Assembly (NCBI GenBank): GCA_028386065.3
Contig: JAKUCV010001768.1
Coordinates: 28,953 to 92,952 of the forward strand
Reading direction: 5' to 3'
Length of the DNA stretch: 64,000 nucleotides
Source of the DNA: Turnera subulata
Taxonomy: Eukaryota > Streptophyta > Magnoliopsida > Malpighiales > Passifloraceae
The notes beneath the pieces are model-generated. The model saw nothing but the letters and a program-made list of their open reading frames with translations. It was not told where the DNA came from and searched no databases. This document shows positions 1 through 12,254 of the stretch, in pieces (position 1 is the first letter of the stretch; each line of letters begins with the position of its first letter). Both the position numbers and the translations under genes were made by a program.

Positions 1-283
1 AGAGTGATAAATACACTATAAAGGCCCTGAAACTTTAGGTAAAAGTATAGAGAAAGATTAGATGGTTTCAAATAAATATGAATGGCCAAAACCTTTGGTA
101 AACCAAACCAGTTGCAATTAAAATGCTGCTTGAGACTGGAACAATTCTATGGTCTAATTAACTGATACGATGTCAGTTGATTATACGATTAGTTCGCCCT
201 GCCAAATGATGGTCACTTAAACCTGGAAGGCTTAATCTTTTGGGTAATGAAGCTCTCACAAACAAGAGGGAGTTAAAAAATAC
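1..283 (-). other. SMG1 intron 5 (partial)
   Basis: The segment lies beyond the GT donor at 283-282 that ends the last visible SMG1 exon. It is AT-rich, and I see no kinase catalytic-loop coding in it. Confidence 0.6.
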
Positions 284-3200
284 CTCCTCAATTTTGAACT
301 GAAAGCTTTGAAGCCTTCACTAGCACACCAGAGTTCTTGATGAAGCAACTGTCTGGGGACCTCCTTCATTAGATCCAGAAGAACTTTACGCTTAACATCA
401 TGAGGCCAGTCTCTTCGTGAAATTACTCTCCTTATGCCTTTTTCTTTAAGCGCTGGGATGATTTTACCATAGAACATATCACTCGGCCTGGGGACATGCG
501 GAGGAATGGAATCCTTCGTGTTAGATGAACCCATTGCCGAGAGCTGGGCCAGCTGTTCACGGTTTTGCCAAGCCTTAAAAACACTATAGATGCTTATGAC
601 ATTGTTCACCCACTGGATCAGACCAGCCCTACCACTGATTGGAGTCACAGAATAATAACGGATGTCAAGAAAATGTCTGCGAGTGACAGAAGATGAATGC
701 ATAAAACCGTTTATAGCCTGTAGAAGCTGCATAATTCTGGCATCAAGGCGCAAATCTTCTCTTCCTTTCAAAAGATATGTATACTCTTTACCATCTGAAC
801 CAAGTATTACAAGTTTCTTGGGTTTAGTCTTGGTTGACAAGATAGACAATTGTTCAGAAAATGAAGCAATTGTAACAATTCCTTGAAGGCCGTTGTTAAG
901 ATTTCTTTCAGAATCAGACATGGTTGCTTGCATCTCAAGACCAGGCATTGGCACGTCAGACGATGATAACAAGGCCAATTTAGGTGCAACTTCGCCAAGG
1001 GATATTGATGATTTTCTTTGATAATGTGCTAAAGATGCAGCAATATCATCAAATGGCCGCCAAGCTTCTCCTAGCATAGCAGCTGAAATTGGAGGAGTCT
1101 TGAATGACAAAATAGCAGATTTAAGGCGTTCTCCATACTCCTCATAGAACCATATTTCATGAGGTGTTTCAGGCTTTCGAGAAGTTGAAGCCAGGCGACG
1201 TTCCAAGGACACGACAATGGGAGCCATCATAGCTGAGTACTTAGCAGCATTAATCTTATTCTTCTCACTCTGACTAAGTGTGGCATTTTCAGCAATTCGT
1301 GCAGCTTCCTCTTTTAGCACACTTATACGCCTCATTACATCTGTCAGTAAAATCAGTTGCTTAGCCTTCTGCAAGCAAAACGGCAAGAGGAAAAAAGAAG
1401 AGAACACCTACCAAACTATGACGGAGACAAGCAAATAAAGTTATGCAGGCAATTTATGATTCAATTGAAGCATATAATCATGTCGATGCAACCCTACAGA
1501 CATCATGATGAAAATGTGATTTCTGCTTTTGAGACTTTTCAGTTTCAACTTTCCATGCAATAGTCGGCCTATTTGCATGTTGCATTTGTAAGCAAACTTA
1601 TGTTTGTGAAGGACATTATGTGCACAAAGATGCAGGCCTGATCTTCCCCAAATTATGGATGAAGCTCTGAGTCTGCAAAGTGTATATTGGCAGTGTGAGC
1701 AACTAAACAGAGCACCATAAGGTAGACAAACCTGCATGAAGCTCTTGAAGGGTGCTGAGCCACAGTTCCTCCCAAAGAACAGTTACATTTTCTAGGTCAT
1801 TTATCATAAGTTGAACATCATTAATCAAACTTGGATAAAGCTCTTTCTGCAAAAGAAAAGTATGTCTTTACTCTTTCACATTTTATTTATAAAATCAAAT
1901 GATGATTTCAAAATGATTCTAGTAAGCAAACTAACAAATATTGATCCATTACCAAACAACCCAGAATATGCTGAAGCTCCTCCGAAGCCTTCTTCTCATT
2001 AGCATTTACATCAACCAAAGTTGGGTACACTATGGACCAAGGATAACGCTTAGCCAGCATCATTAGCAAGCCCTCCAATTGCTTCCGGACCATTTGCTCA
2101 GGATGAGAGCTTAAACGGGCAAACAACTGGGGGGTAACTTCCTACAAAATGCAAAGCAGCTTCAGATAGTAGGTATGCAGAGGAAGGTGCACAAAGAGGA
2201 GGACATAAATAGAAGGCCTGCTCACCTGCCATGGCAATAGAGGTATTATTGAAAGCGCAGGTTCAATTATGTCCTTTAACTCAACTCCATAATTGAGGAG
2301 AATGTGTAGGAAAAACAGTGTTGCCCTGAGAGTATAGCTCTCTGTTTTTTGTTTTAATGACTCAGAGCAAGACAACTCAGAATTGGAAATTTTTGTAGAC
2401 GAATATGTCAGGTAGTTCACGAAACCATGAGCTGCATTACCAAAGAGAGACACCCGCCTCCTCCTCAAAGACCACCAAATATTCATCAAATCATCAACTG
2501 CAGATGACAAGGAGTCCTCTTCGAGGCCAGAATTCACAAAGGAAGTTCGCAACTGAGATGCAAGGGTGACAGAAAATGACTCACCACTAGCATTTTCTGC
2601 ACCAGGGGCACCAGCTGCAGTTTCAATTATGTCCATTACTTGTTGCAACAAAGGGTGGTTAGTTTTAGAATGTTGCACAGAATCAAGCCAAGAATTGATC
2701 TCCCCTTCATCACATGTGTCTTTGTCATTCTGAATAAGCCGCAAGACTACAAATTGCACTCTTATCCTCTCACCTTCAGTCAGCTTAAATCTTTCGGGCA
2801 AGACATCTGCAAGAAGTGCAGGAGAGAAGGAGCATGAATGAAGGACATTTTCCTGCGGGCCATAAAGAGAGTCTCTGGCTTGATTGAAACACCATGAAGC
2901 ATAAGAAATCCATGACTTCCCCATCATGGGGCAAAGCTGAGTAGACAACTTTGTAGCAGTACCAACAATCTCCTCAATAACAACACTCAGACAAGGTTTA
3001 GAGCTCAAGTCCTCACTAGCGATTGTGGATTTTCCTCTTTCATGCGAAGAAGCATCACTAATAATAAAATCTGCTTGCATCTTGCGAACAGTATTTTCCA
3101 AACTGAAATCTGGATAACCACGCCCCAACCAATTAGAAAGTTTCAAGCAAGCTTTAGCCTTCAAAACACTGTCATGTGAATTAGAGACCACAGGTACAGA

Positions 3201-6200
3201 AGAGATCATGAAAGGACGCACAAATAACCAAAGATTCGAGAAAGCATCTTGGAAATTTTTTTCAGCATACATCTGCATGAACTCCTCATATTGCAAATTT
3301 GACAGTAGGAAATTACAGCTGCTCTGCTCAGAGCAGTTCATTATATCATCTCTGAGATGATTGCGTAGGCGGGCTGCCAGCATGAGGTTTCCTTGTTTAC
3401 GAGCTAAACTTGACAAACTTACACAAAGCTTTAGAGTAGCCAGAGAAGTAGGAAAACCAGCTCGATAAACCCGGAGAACTTTTAGCCATGGATTGCAGTC
3501 TTGATGAACTCTACTGATTAGAGATTGTGTTGACTCAATATATGAACTTACAATAGAGTCATGTTGCTTGGATTTAGAACGGCTGCCTCTAAATTTTTGA
3601 GCTTCTTCAATGGCAAAGATGCAGTGCAGCTGGGTGGCAAAGGGTGACACCTCTGCCAAACCATCCAGTGGCAAAACAGACAATATTTCCTCCAGCATAG
3701 ACTTTGCTTTGTGTATTTCATGAGGCACATTGTCCAACTTTCCCTCAACATGAAACAGCATTGCCTGCAAAAGCATTTGCTCACTCCTTTGCAAGGCAAG
3801 TTTAGGATCAAGTGTGAGTTCGCTGCTACTTTTAGGCGTCAAATCCAGAAAAGACCAGGCCGCCTGAAAATCACCCTCATCAAAACGTGCCAAGGCATGA
3901 ATTGCATTTATTTCATTACCTGCTGTAGTAAGCGCGCCAGAATAACTCTTGCCAGCATGTCTAGAGCGAAGTGCTTGCAATTCCAACAGCCACGCTTCCA
4001 AAGATCTCCAATCAGACACAGCAGTATAGCTCTCAATAGTTCGTGCAATAGCAAACTGTACACCGTCAGAACCCATAGAGCTGAGTGAATCCTCGCTTTC
4101 TAGCAGGTGAGTGAAATGAGCAGCTGCTCTCTCATACTGTCCTTCTGCCTGATATACAAGACCAGTCATCCATGCAAGAGGCTTCAATATTCTACCATGA
4201 CTATAAGGCTGGTTTTCCTCGATAAGCAAGGAAAAAAATGTCATCGAAACCCATTGTTGAAGACCAACCAAAGCCTCTGGTTCATGGTTCCTACACAGAG
4301 CCAATGCCATGTAACGCAAAACCCTCAGAATGTCCCCAGAATATTTGTCTCTGAAATTATGGAGGTGCTCAGAGACCTGCACCCTGGACTTGTCCTTTAT
4401 AGATGAAGTCAACATACTTTTAAGTTCTTGCAAGCGCAATGTACAGTACTGAATTGTCGCATCATGGCATTGAAGTGCCAGTCCTGCATTCATCATTGGC
4501 TCACAAATACGGGAAAACCACTCCACACAGACCTTCTTGTTTGCACGAAAGAATAAGGAACTCTGGCGAGTAGCAGATGGTAGAATGGCTGATCCTTCAT
4601 ATGCATTGTAAACATTCTTCTTTAAGGCCTCAACAAAATCCAACAGCAACCTCATCGGCAACAAGTGAGCACCAGATGAGCCTATTATGCTAAGTTTCCC
4701 ATCATTTTGTTCAATATCAAGCTGTAACACATGTGCAATGTCCAACAGCATCCTTTCCAACGCTGCAAAAGTTTGGCTAGGCCCACCAAGATTAGTACGA
4801 AGTCGTGTTACAATACAATATCTAGCAGCTTCATGTATAGCCCACCAAGCACCAGCCAAATTATTTACTGAGCAAATCTTTTCAAGAATGTCATCGTCCA
4901 CCTTTATGTCCAACCAGGCTCCAAACTTTTCTGCTTCCTCAAGTTGACCCAGGACAACGTCCTTTGAACTTCGACAGGTATGAATAAGCCGTTGAATCCA
5001 AGAAGAAAGTGGTGCCTTCCACCTTTGAGAAATGTAACTCAAGATGGAAACCAGCTGCTGTGAATGCAATTGCTGTTTAAGCTGCTTCAGAGCAAATACT
5101 TGTTTCCACCGAAAATTGGAACTGTTATCTAATACAAGTGCTTTAGATCTACAAGCAGCATAGCTTCCATGGTCACATGAACCATAGGCATACATTGCCA
5201 TAGGCAAAACATGAGAAAGTAGCTTAACAAACGAAGTTTTGATATCAACATCAGGATCTCCAAGTTTTTCCAAAACGACTTCGGCCATCGGATAGAAGTA
5301 AATTGGATGTAAGAGTCTTGCTCGCAAAAGCACGTCTAGGACTGATGCGACATGTGACCTCACCTTTGGTTCCCTGTCAGAAGCAGCATCAAAAACCGAG
5401 AAAACTAGGATGCCAATACTACCCATGTATCCAAATGATTCACAGATGTTAGAACTAGCATTTGAATGCTCATGCATGGTAATGACATGCTCAGAAAATC
5501 TTTGGATCCATTCTAAGGCTGCCACTTTAACTGCAAGAGAAGAACAAACATGTAGAGCTTTGATAGGAAGTGCACTGTACTTCCCCAGGTGTTCAACAAT
5601 GGCAAAGGAAAAACCATCCCTGGAACCACGGAAGTTATCAACATTTGCAGCAGTAACGTCCATGGAGGAATTATTGCTATTTACTATGGAACACCTACTT
5701 AAGAATTCTACTGCAGTTAGCCTCTCCACTGTCCTGATAACATTTACTTGCAATTCCAGATATGCCTGAATAGGTAGATTAAACGGATCCAGTTTCTCAA
5801 TAATAAAAGATGCCAGACTTTCTGACCTCTTCAGATACAAGGCAGCAGCTTCTGGTTGAAAAATCAGATTATCATCTCTACCTAAGGAAACACAAGCTAA
5901 CAGAACTTTCAAATCAAATTTTATCAGTGCTTGTAACTCAGGTTTGGAAAAGAATGTAGAAGTTTGGACATTATTAACATCCTCACAAGAGTCCGAAGTG
6001 TCTTGGAGCATGCCTTTCAACAACTCCAGCTCATCAGTCAATACACTAATTGCCTGTTGAACAACTGCATCATTCCCATGTTGAAGCAAGAAGATATATG
6101 TGGCAGCTGAACTTCCTGTCACCAAATGATTTGGATGCAATCGCAGCTGAGATATTGGTCCATCAAATTGTAATACTTTCTGCACTGATGATGGAAGGAG

Positions 6201-7896
6201 ACCAAGCTTTTGTAACGACAATAATTGAAGATTGGTCTTCAAAACCCCATGAACTTGAAAAGAGTTGATCTTTTCACTCTTCACAGCTCCAGGCTGGACG
6301 GTGCTAGTGCTAGTCATTTCTAAGCTTTGAAAGAGGATATCAAGCACAAGTGGGTAAAACGTGGAAAACCTTTCACAGAATATCTCTGCCAAGAGGGTCA
6401 AGCACTTCCATAAATCAGTTGTCCATTTTGACCACCCAAATTTTCTACCAACCATAGATAAGCATCCCAACAATCGAGGAAGCATTTTGCTGAGAGACTC
6501 ACTTATTTGTTCAAGTAGATTCATCTCCAACAACCCAGAAGCAGTAGACTGTAATACTGTCGAAAAACAAGAAAGCAAGGCAAGCAACCTTCGAAACTGT
6601 GGGGGTGTTCCATGGATACCGTCCTGAAGCAACACATCCATGTCACCTAAGAACTTTGACAACAATCCTAGCGAGAACTGCAGATTCCCGACCCAATGTT
6701 TCTGGAACTGCAAGAAACTATCCATAATAACCCTCCTATCAGAGTCGGCAAGATCTGGTACCAGCACCCATCCAAGAAGCAGATCAACAACATCGAGAAA
6801 ATGCGGCTGGAAAAGCCTAGAGAACTTCACCGAAATCAAAGTCAAAGTGGCCAAAACCCTTCGCAACAAACTCGAAGAGGTTCTCTCATCCTCCAAAAGC
6901 TCTTGGCAAGCTTTGAGGATTGGCAAAGCGTATCTCTCAACTGCCACAACATCTCCAACGTTAAGAAACTCACGCAGTGCTTCCACTGCAAGTTCGGTGG
7001 TCCCATCATGGGCACCCACACCCACATTGCTGAGCAGCGGCAAAGCCCAGCCAATGAATCGGTCGACTATGCTCGCAAGTACAACATGATTCTGCCTGCC
7101 ATTTGCACCAATAGGGATGGAGCACACCACCCCACATAGCGCACCATATGCTGTTGCAGCAGACTGCCTCACCGAGTATGACCTGATTCGCCAACAAATG
7201 CATAAATCAATGACTTTAAGCAAACGGATGCCCAGGCTCCCAAAAATCACTCATTTTTTTTGTGAATTGCCAAACAAAGTTGCACCCCCAGGATTTCAAT
7301 AAACAGCCAATTTAAAAATTTAAAGCAAACATAATCATAATGCTGAAGCTAAAATACAAGCACCAAACATGATCACTTAACAGTAACAATAAAGATGTAA
7401 TATCCAACTTTGGACGAGCTAGGGCACTAAAAAAGGAGTGGAACGGTAAATGATCAAGTAAAATTCTCGAGTAATATATAAAGAAGAGAAGAGAAGAAGA
7501 GTGTATGAGGGTAGGAACGGCGGCATACTTGTCAGAGAGGAGCTGAGAGAGGCCTTGGGAGAGGAAAGGGGCGGAGTGGGGGACTAGGAGGGAGTTAGGA
7601 GGGTAGAGGAAGGTGTGATGGAGCGAGCTAATGGCGCCCACCCGAGCCGAGTCGGAGTCCTGGTCGTCATCGTCCGAGCCGTGGGGTTTCGCTGAGGTAG
7701 ACGATGTTGATGAGGTAGTTGCTGCGGCAATCGCGGGAGTAGAGGTGGAGGTGGAGGCGGCGGAGAGTGCTGTGGAGGAGGAGGAAGGGGAGGAAGAGGG
7801 AGTAGGGGTGGAGGAGGAGGAGGAGTCCTTGGGGAGGGCGACGGAGAGGAGAGCTGCGAGTTGCTGTTGCTGGTGGTGGAGTCCTGATTGCATCAT
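284..7896 (-). CDS. SMG1: SMG1-like PIKK protein kinase, 5' five exons (C-terminus outside window)
   Basis: SMG1 phosphorylates UPF1 in nonsense-mediated mRNA decay. The exons I infer are 7896-7529, 7182-2226, 2141-1953, 1846-1732 and 1340-284, all with GT/AG junctions, giving about 2228 residues in one frame. The start is an ATG-ATG pair at 7896 followed by MMQSGLHHQQQQLAALLS and a Ser/Thr/Ala-rich stretch; an in-frame ATG-like codon further upstream seems less likely. Exon 2 holds the long helical-repeat and FAT-type region. The exon 2/3 junction restores PWQEVTPQLFARLSSHPE, very close to animal SMG1. Exon 5 holds the kinase N-lobe (KLVILGSDGKEYTYLLKG, then REDLRLDARIMQL) and ends at SKLRR. 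The catalytic loop, activation segment and FATC lie beyond position 1. Known of the family: retained in most land plants but lost from Arabidopsis thaliana. No frameshift or stop was seen inside the inferred exons. The identity is firm; exon edges are by eye. Confidence 0.93.
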
Positions 7897-8799
7897 CGCC
7901 GCTGTGGATTCGCATCTCCTTCCTTCCCTTCTTGTTTGTTCCTGTTGTTTAAAAGTTTCTCTGTTTCCGCTCACACTCTGTTTGCATGACCGAAGACGGT
8001 GTTTTTCCAGTCTCTTTCAACCCTCTCTCTCTCCAGTGACTTGTAAGCTCTCCCTCCCTGCGGCCGAAAACTATAACTATATACTATGAAGAAGGAGAGG
8101 GGTCGTTTTTTTTTTTTTTTTGCTCTAATATATATGGATGCTTGTGTCTTTTTGTCGCCTTTTCCCTTTCTCCTCGAAATTTAAAGAGAGGAGATAATTC
8201 AACTACGTCGTTTCACAGGAGTAACTCTGTTCTGACTTCGTTTATTATATATCAGCGCCGCTTTGTGGGGCTATGTATGACATTGTTTAGACCTTGCAAT
8301 ACGTTTCCAGCAGAATTTTTGGGGTATATATGATGCTTTGTGTCTTTGCTTAGAGGCTGGGGTGTCACACAACTCCACAATGAGTTAGATAATTACCCAG
8401 CATGATGGATCACTTCTGCTTTCCGACATCTATGCCATGTTGCAAAGACTCTGGAAGGCTGCCCTATCCATAGATTATGAATTGCCTCACCCTCGCTGCT
8501 CCTTCTAACTCATGCCTATCATGGTTTCTCCTTCTAACTCATGCCTATCATGGTTTCTAGCTGATAGATTGGGTAGTTCAACCTTAGGGGAAGTTGTTTT
8601 GTAGATTGATGCTGTTTATTTCTTAAAATTCAATGCCATTTTTACTAAAAATAAAAATTAAGAAAAAGCTTCAATCAATTTTTTTTGCCAAGGAAAAACA
8701 TAGCAGCTTTCATATATAGCTATAAAAATACAAACATCCACAAAGTAATACAGATAGATATGTTACACAAAACTAAAAACATACCATGGCACAACAAGG
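7897..8799. other. SMG1 upstream/intergenic region
   Basis: This holds the SMG1 5'UTR and promoter side, a T homopolymer near 8108-8122 and a tandem pair of a 29-bp unit at 8501-8529 and 8530-8558. No gene is supported here. Confidence 0.5.
8501..8558. repeat. 29-bp direct tandem duplication
   Basis: Two identical adjacent copies of a 29-bp unit beginning CCTTCTAACTCATGCC. This looks like a simple local duplication with no coding content. Confidence 0.85.
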
Positions 8800-9423
8800 T
8801 TATAATAACCAAGGGAAGCATCCATGGAGAGTGGTCACACACGAACCACCCAGATTGCATCCCTTCCAACCCCTTGACACCAAACCAGATATAAAAACAA
8901 CATAAAAATATAACAATATGTATGGAAATAGACATAAACCATTAATAGGATTATAATGTAAGTTGGGTTTGAATTCACCGATCCACGGCAATTCCTTCCC
9001 CAACTCACCTATCCCCTGCCAAACACATAACAAAAACTCAGTAATGGCTGGACATCGGAAAAAGCTAAGAGCATTAAGGTAGAAGATGAAGAACCATCTT
9101 GGGTGCATGCTTGCAGTGGGTGCGGTGACATCTAACAGATAGAGTGACCACTCTAGTGCAATCGCACTTTGATTATCTCGCCAACAGAACATAGTTAACG
9201 ATCGATCTTGACCTCCGTCCAGTACATTAAAAGTTTTTGTCATGAGACAATTTAACAAAAACCAATTGAACACCTGATCATCGTCATCGTCATCATCATC
9301 GTCATCTCCTTCGTTGTCGCCGGAGCTGGAGCCGTCACCGTCGCCGGAGCCCATACCCATGGCCATCACGGATCTACCGATACTGTTGCCGGTGCCGCCC
9401 CCAGCCTTTATTGCCGGAGCCAT
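8800..9423 (-). CDS. doubtful small gene with Gly/Ser and poly-Asp N-terminus
   Basis: I do not recognise this product. An open frame starts at the ATG at 9423 (MAPAIKAGGGTGNS) and runs through Gly/Ser-rich sequence into ten Asp residues encoded by GAT/GAC repeats. A GATCAG/GTG donor at 9274 and a TTGGCAG acceptor before 9015 could remove an intron, joining 50 residues to a 71-residue second exon ending at 8800 that has one hydrophobic segment (LCLFPYILLYFYVVFISG). Without splicing the frame also stays open to 8800. There is no family motif and coding status is weak. It lies between SMG1 and DPH3 in the same orientation as both. It could be a lineage-specific gene, a non-coding transcript or the 5' part of a broken gene. 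Confidence 0.3.
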   Translation of the reverse strand: MAPAIKAGGGTGNSIGRSVMAMGMGSGDGDGSSSGDNEGDDDDDDDDDDQVFNWFLLNCLMTKTFNVLDGGQDRSLTMFCWRDNQSAIALEWSLYLLDVTAPTASMHPRWFFIFYLNALSFFRCPAITEFLLCVWQGIGELGKELPWIGEFKPNLHYNPINGLCLFPYILLYFYVVFISGLVSRGWKGCNLGGSCVTTLHGCFPWLL

Positions 9424-10549
9424 TGCCCCCCATTGGCACAAATCACAACAGCCCAAGAAAGGGGAAGACCCCTGTTAAGAGAAACGCACTCTGGATGCGG
9501 CTAAAACAACTTAATTCAACTGAGAAGAAACACTGGATAGGGAGGTTGAGAATTGTTGAGGGGAGATTTGAAGTGAAACGCATAAAAACTTTGAAATTTA
9601 AAACCAGATCTAGCTAGAGGGGTGAGAATTTACTAAAGAGAATTGCTATTACTGGAGATATGGATAGCTAGATCTGGTGGAGTATGGTTGGAATTGCCCA
9701 AGGTTGGCTTCGTGCTTTTTCACTGAGGAAGAAGACGAGAGAAAAACACGCACGGCGCGTCATCTCAATTGCTATTCACACCCGGCGATCAGCTTCAATC
9801 AATTTGCCAACTGAAGGGCAGATGAATGCATGATGCTTCACTAATCTAGATGGGATTGTGCAGACCTGGTTCCAGCAAAATAGGATTGCCAGTTTCTACG
9901 CAATATCATGTATAAGGGAGAGCATTCTTCCAAATGAGTGATGGTCCCATGAACCACTTAAACAGAATTCCCACATCAATATATACACAACAATTAAGCA
10001 CCAGAACATCATCAGTAAAGGAAGGAGATAAACCTCCGGCGATGGTATGAGAACTTCATTACATACTACATGGCATCTTATTACTCGCTGTTGCAGTAAA
10101 AGATGACCACTAGGTGCATCAACAAATTGGGGTAATAACGTCAATGACTTCCGTTTTCTTCAAGCTCTTTGCATTGCAGTTTAATTCATTAACATCAATA
10201 TACCAAACCAATCATGGGCATGACGAATACAATCACTTATGCAGCAACTCCAGAGTCCAGAGGCGACCACCAAACAAATATTTTAGCCACAAATTCAACA
10301 CAAAAAATCTTGCAGAGGACGGCACAAATTCCACTATGAGTTCATAGGAAGCCTGAATTCTGGAATCCAACAAATTAAAGCGCAAAAATAAGTATCATGA
10401 TATCACTCCAATCCACAAGAGTTCAAATTACATACCTACCATCACATAACATACAACAAAAACCTAAACGAAAGCATCTAGATAAGTTAAACTCAATGGA
10501 CGAAACAAAACGTCCAACACCTCGAATTTCATGTATACTGTGTCCCGTT
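9424..10549. other. intergenic and probable DPH3 3'UTR
   Basis: No coding region is supported. The part next to 10549 is the expected position of the DPH3 3'UTR (minus strand), and the part next to 9424 would be the promoter of the doubtful upstream gene. No repeats were recognised. Confidence 0.5.
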
Positions 10550-10804
10550 TTAAGCAACGGATATGGGCTGCTGCTGTTGCTGTTGTTTAGGAGGCTCGAC
10601 TTTCTTCTTGTTTTCGAGGAAATCTTCCAGGTTATAAATCACGGTGATGTAGAGGGAGCAGCTAGGGCATCGAGCGATCTCCTCCCCGAGCCGGAGATCG
10701 TCCTTGGTGATCTGGAACAGGTCGCCGCAGGGGCATGGGTACGTGTACGCTTGCAGCTCCTCGTTCCACTCCATGTCCTCTATCTCCACGTCGTCGTACG
10801 ACAT
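10550..10804 (-). CDS. DPH3: DPH3, CSL-type zinc finger protein of diphthamide biosynthesis
   Basis: This 84-residue intronless protein carries the whole CSL zinc finger. Cys24 and Cys26 (YPCPCGD) and Cys46 and Cys49 (CPSCSLYI) would bind one metal. The acidic N-terminus MSYDDVEIEDMEWNEE and the segment ITVIYNLEDF are typical of DPH3. In yeast the family (Kti11/Dph3) donates electrons to the Dph1-Dph2 enzyme that starts diphthamide formation on elongation factor 2, and it is also linked to Elongator-dependent tRNA modification; it acts in cytosol. The length matches the usual 80-90 residues. The start was chosen because homology begins at this ATG, although an open frame continues upstream. 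A glutamine run precedes the C-terminal PISVA. Nothing looks broken. Confidence 0.95.
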   Translation of the reverse strand: MSYDDVEIEDMEWNEELQAYTYPCPCGDLFQITKDDLRLGEEIARCPSCSLYITVIYNLEDFLENKKKVEPPKQQQQQQPISVA

Positions 10805-11403
10805 CGCCTTCGCCTTCGCGTTCCTTCTTCTTTGTTGTCTCTGACTAGCAACGAGTAGAAGAAAACGCGTAGGAGGATGGAATATCAACTTTTGTAAGGA
10901 GAATAGCGGCTTTGGGATTTTTATATATAGGGTTTTCACGACGGCGCGTGGTTAAAAAGCCATGGCGGTGGTTCCTCTAGTGTTGAATTGATTTTAGGGG
11001 TTTATTGGGCCTGATAATGGAATAGGGTGGGGTAAATTGGGCCACTGATCATTTGGTTTAGTTTTGGGCTGGACCGGGTGTGAAAAGGTTCGGATGGGCT
11101 AGCATTAAATAATCCAATACATGGATATGGTTTAATAATGATGTCAAATATTGGTAAGACTATGTATCTTATTTGATAACTTTATTGCATTACTTGTAGC
11201 CCTAATTAACAATTCAATGGACGAATTAACAGGTTTAGCCCCTGCTCCATGGATCCTTCTTCTGGCTGTAACCTTTGTAGTTCAGTTGGGATTCTTAACC
11301 TTGCAAGAAAGTGATTATGAAAGCAAAAACTGTGCAGCTTTGCCATGAAGAAAATTATAAAGGAATTCTAACAATGTCTACCTTGCATGTAGGAGTGCAT
11401 TAA
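10805..11403. other. intergenic, DPH3 promoter side
   Basis: This holds the divergent upstream region of DPH3, with a TATATATAGGG stretch (minus-strand CCCTATATATA) about 120 bp from its start. No gene is supported. Confidence 0.45.
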
Positions 11404-11426
11404 AACAGTATGTTTCTCATGCTTTT

Positions 11427-11517
11427 CTCTTGCAATTTATTTGGTTTACAAGGAGACATTGGGACTCGAACACGAGACCTTCAACCCTGCATATAACTGC
11501 AGTGGCACTTGAGCTAC
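11427..11517 (-). mobile_element. short tRNA-derived SINE with 23-bp target duplication
   Basis: The minus strand carries an A-box-like TAGCTCAAGTG and a B-box-like GTTCGAGTCCC in the spacing of a tRNA-type RNA polymerase III promoter. The 91-bp segment is bounded by two copies of a 23-bp word beginning AACAGTATGTTT (11404-11426 and 11518-11540, one mismatch). This is the expected mark of LINE-machinery insertion. The short length suggests a truncated or minimal SINE. Confidence 0.6.
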
Positions 11518-11540
11518 AACAGTATGTTTATCATGCTTTT

Positions 11541-12254
11541 TTCGGGCATTTTTCAACTTTGTTATGGTGGAGTTTGATCCTGAAACGACACTGCATCTTC
11601 CATGTATAGATGGAGGTAATATTCCAGGGATCTTGCTAACTTTATCACTCTTGCATTATTTTTTATTGGACGTATTAGACTGCAGAATTTAATTGCCAAC
11701 AGGTGGAAAAGTCTTATACGCTGCGATAGGCTTAAGATATTGGAGACACATCATTCTCCACTAAATGCAGATAAGTTAGGTGCGTGGCCTTTCATAACGG
11801 TGAAACGTCCATGCATTTTTATGAATTCTACAGTGATTAACTTGTTTGGTTCAGTGGAAATATAACAAGGAAGACAGGGAAGGAAAGGTCGGTTAATGTT
11901 CTTCAATTATTGTGGCTTTATATCATCAACATCATCCTAAAATATGGTTGTCAAGTCAGCATTCCGTTTCTCAGGATTTCATACTTTTCACAGTCTTAAA
12001 GTAACCCTATCAGTTTCCTATGTGCTTTACAGGGCACAAATTTTCAGTACTGATGTCGCATCAGTGCTTGCAGTGTCTCTCATTGCAGATTGATCGTGGA
12101 CACACATGCATACTGCACCAAAGGAAGTTTAGTAGATTGCCACTACATCTTTTGCTTCCAGCATTTTCTGCTACAATGTAACTGCAGATCATGCTTTGTA
12201 TTTAAACCTTGCATGTGGTATCACACTAGCAAGAGACTGAAAAGGGAAGCTCTA
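11541..12254. other. upstream region of the TMEM45-like gene
   Basis: The stretch from about 11947 to 12008 is repeated at 54541-54602 ahead of the second TMEM45 copy, so it marks the left edge of the duplicated block. AG sites near 12031 and 12089 could end 5'UTR introns. No other gene is seen. Confidence 0.5.

Noticed and set aside
10805..10939. Upstream extension of DPH3
   Set aside because: The open frame continues 45 codons upstream, but the family's N-terminus starts exactly at the ATG at 10804.
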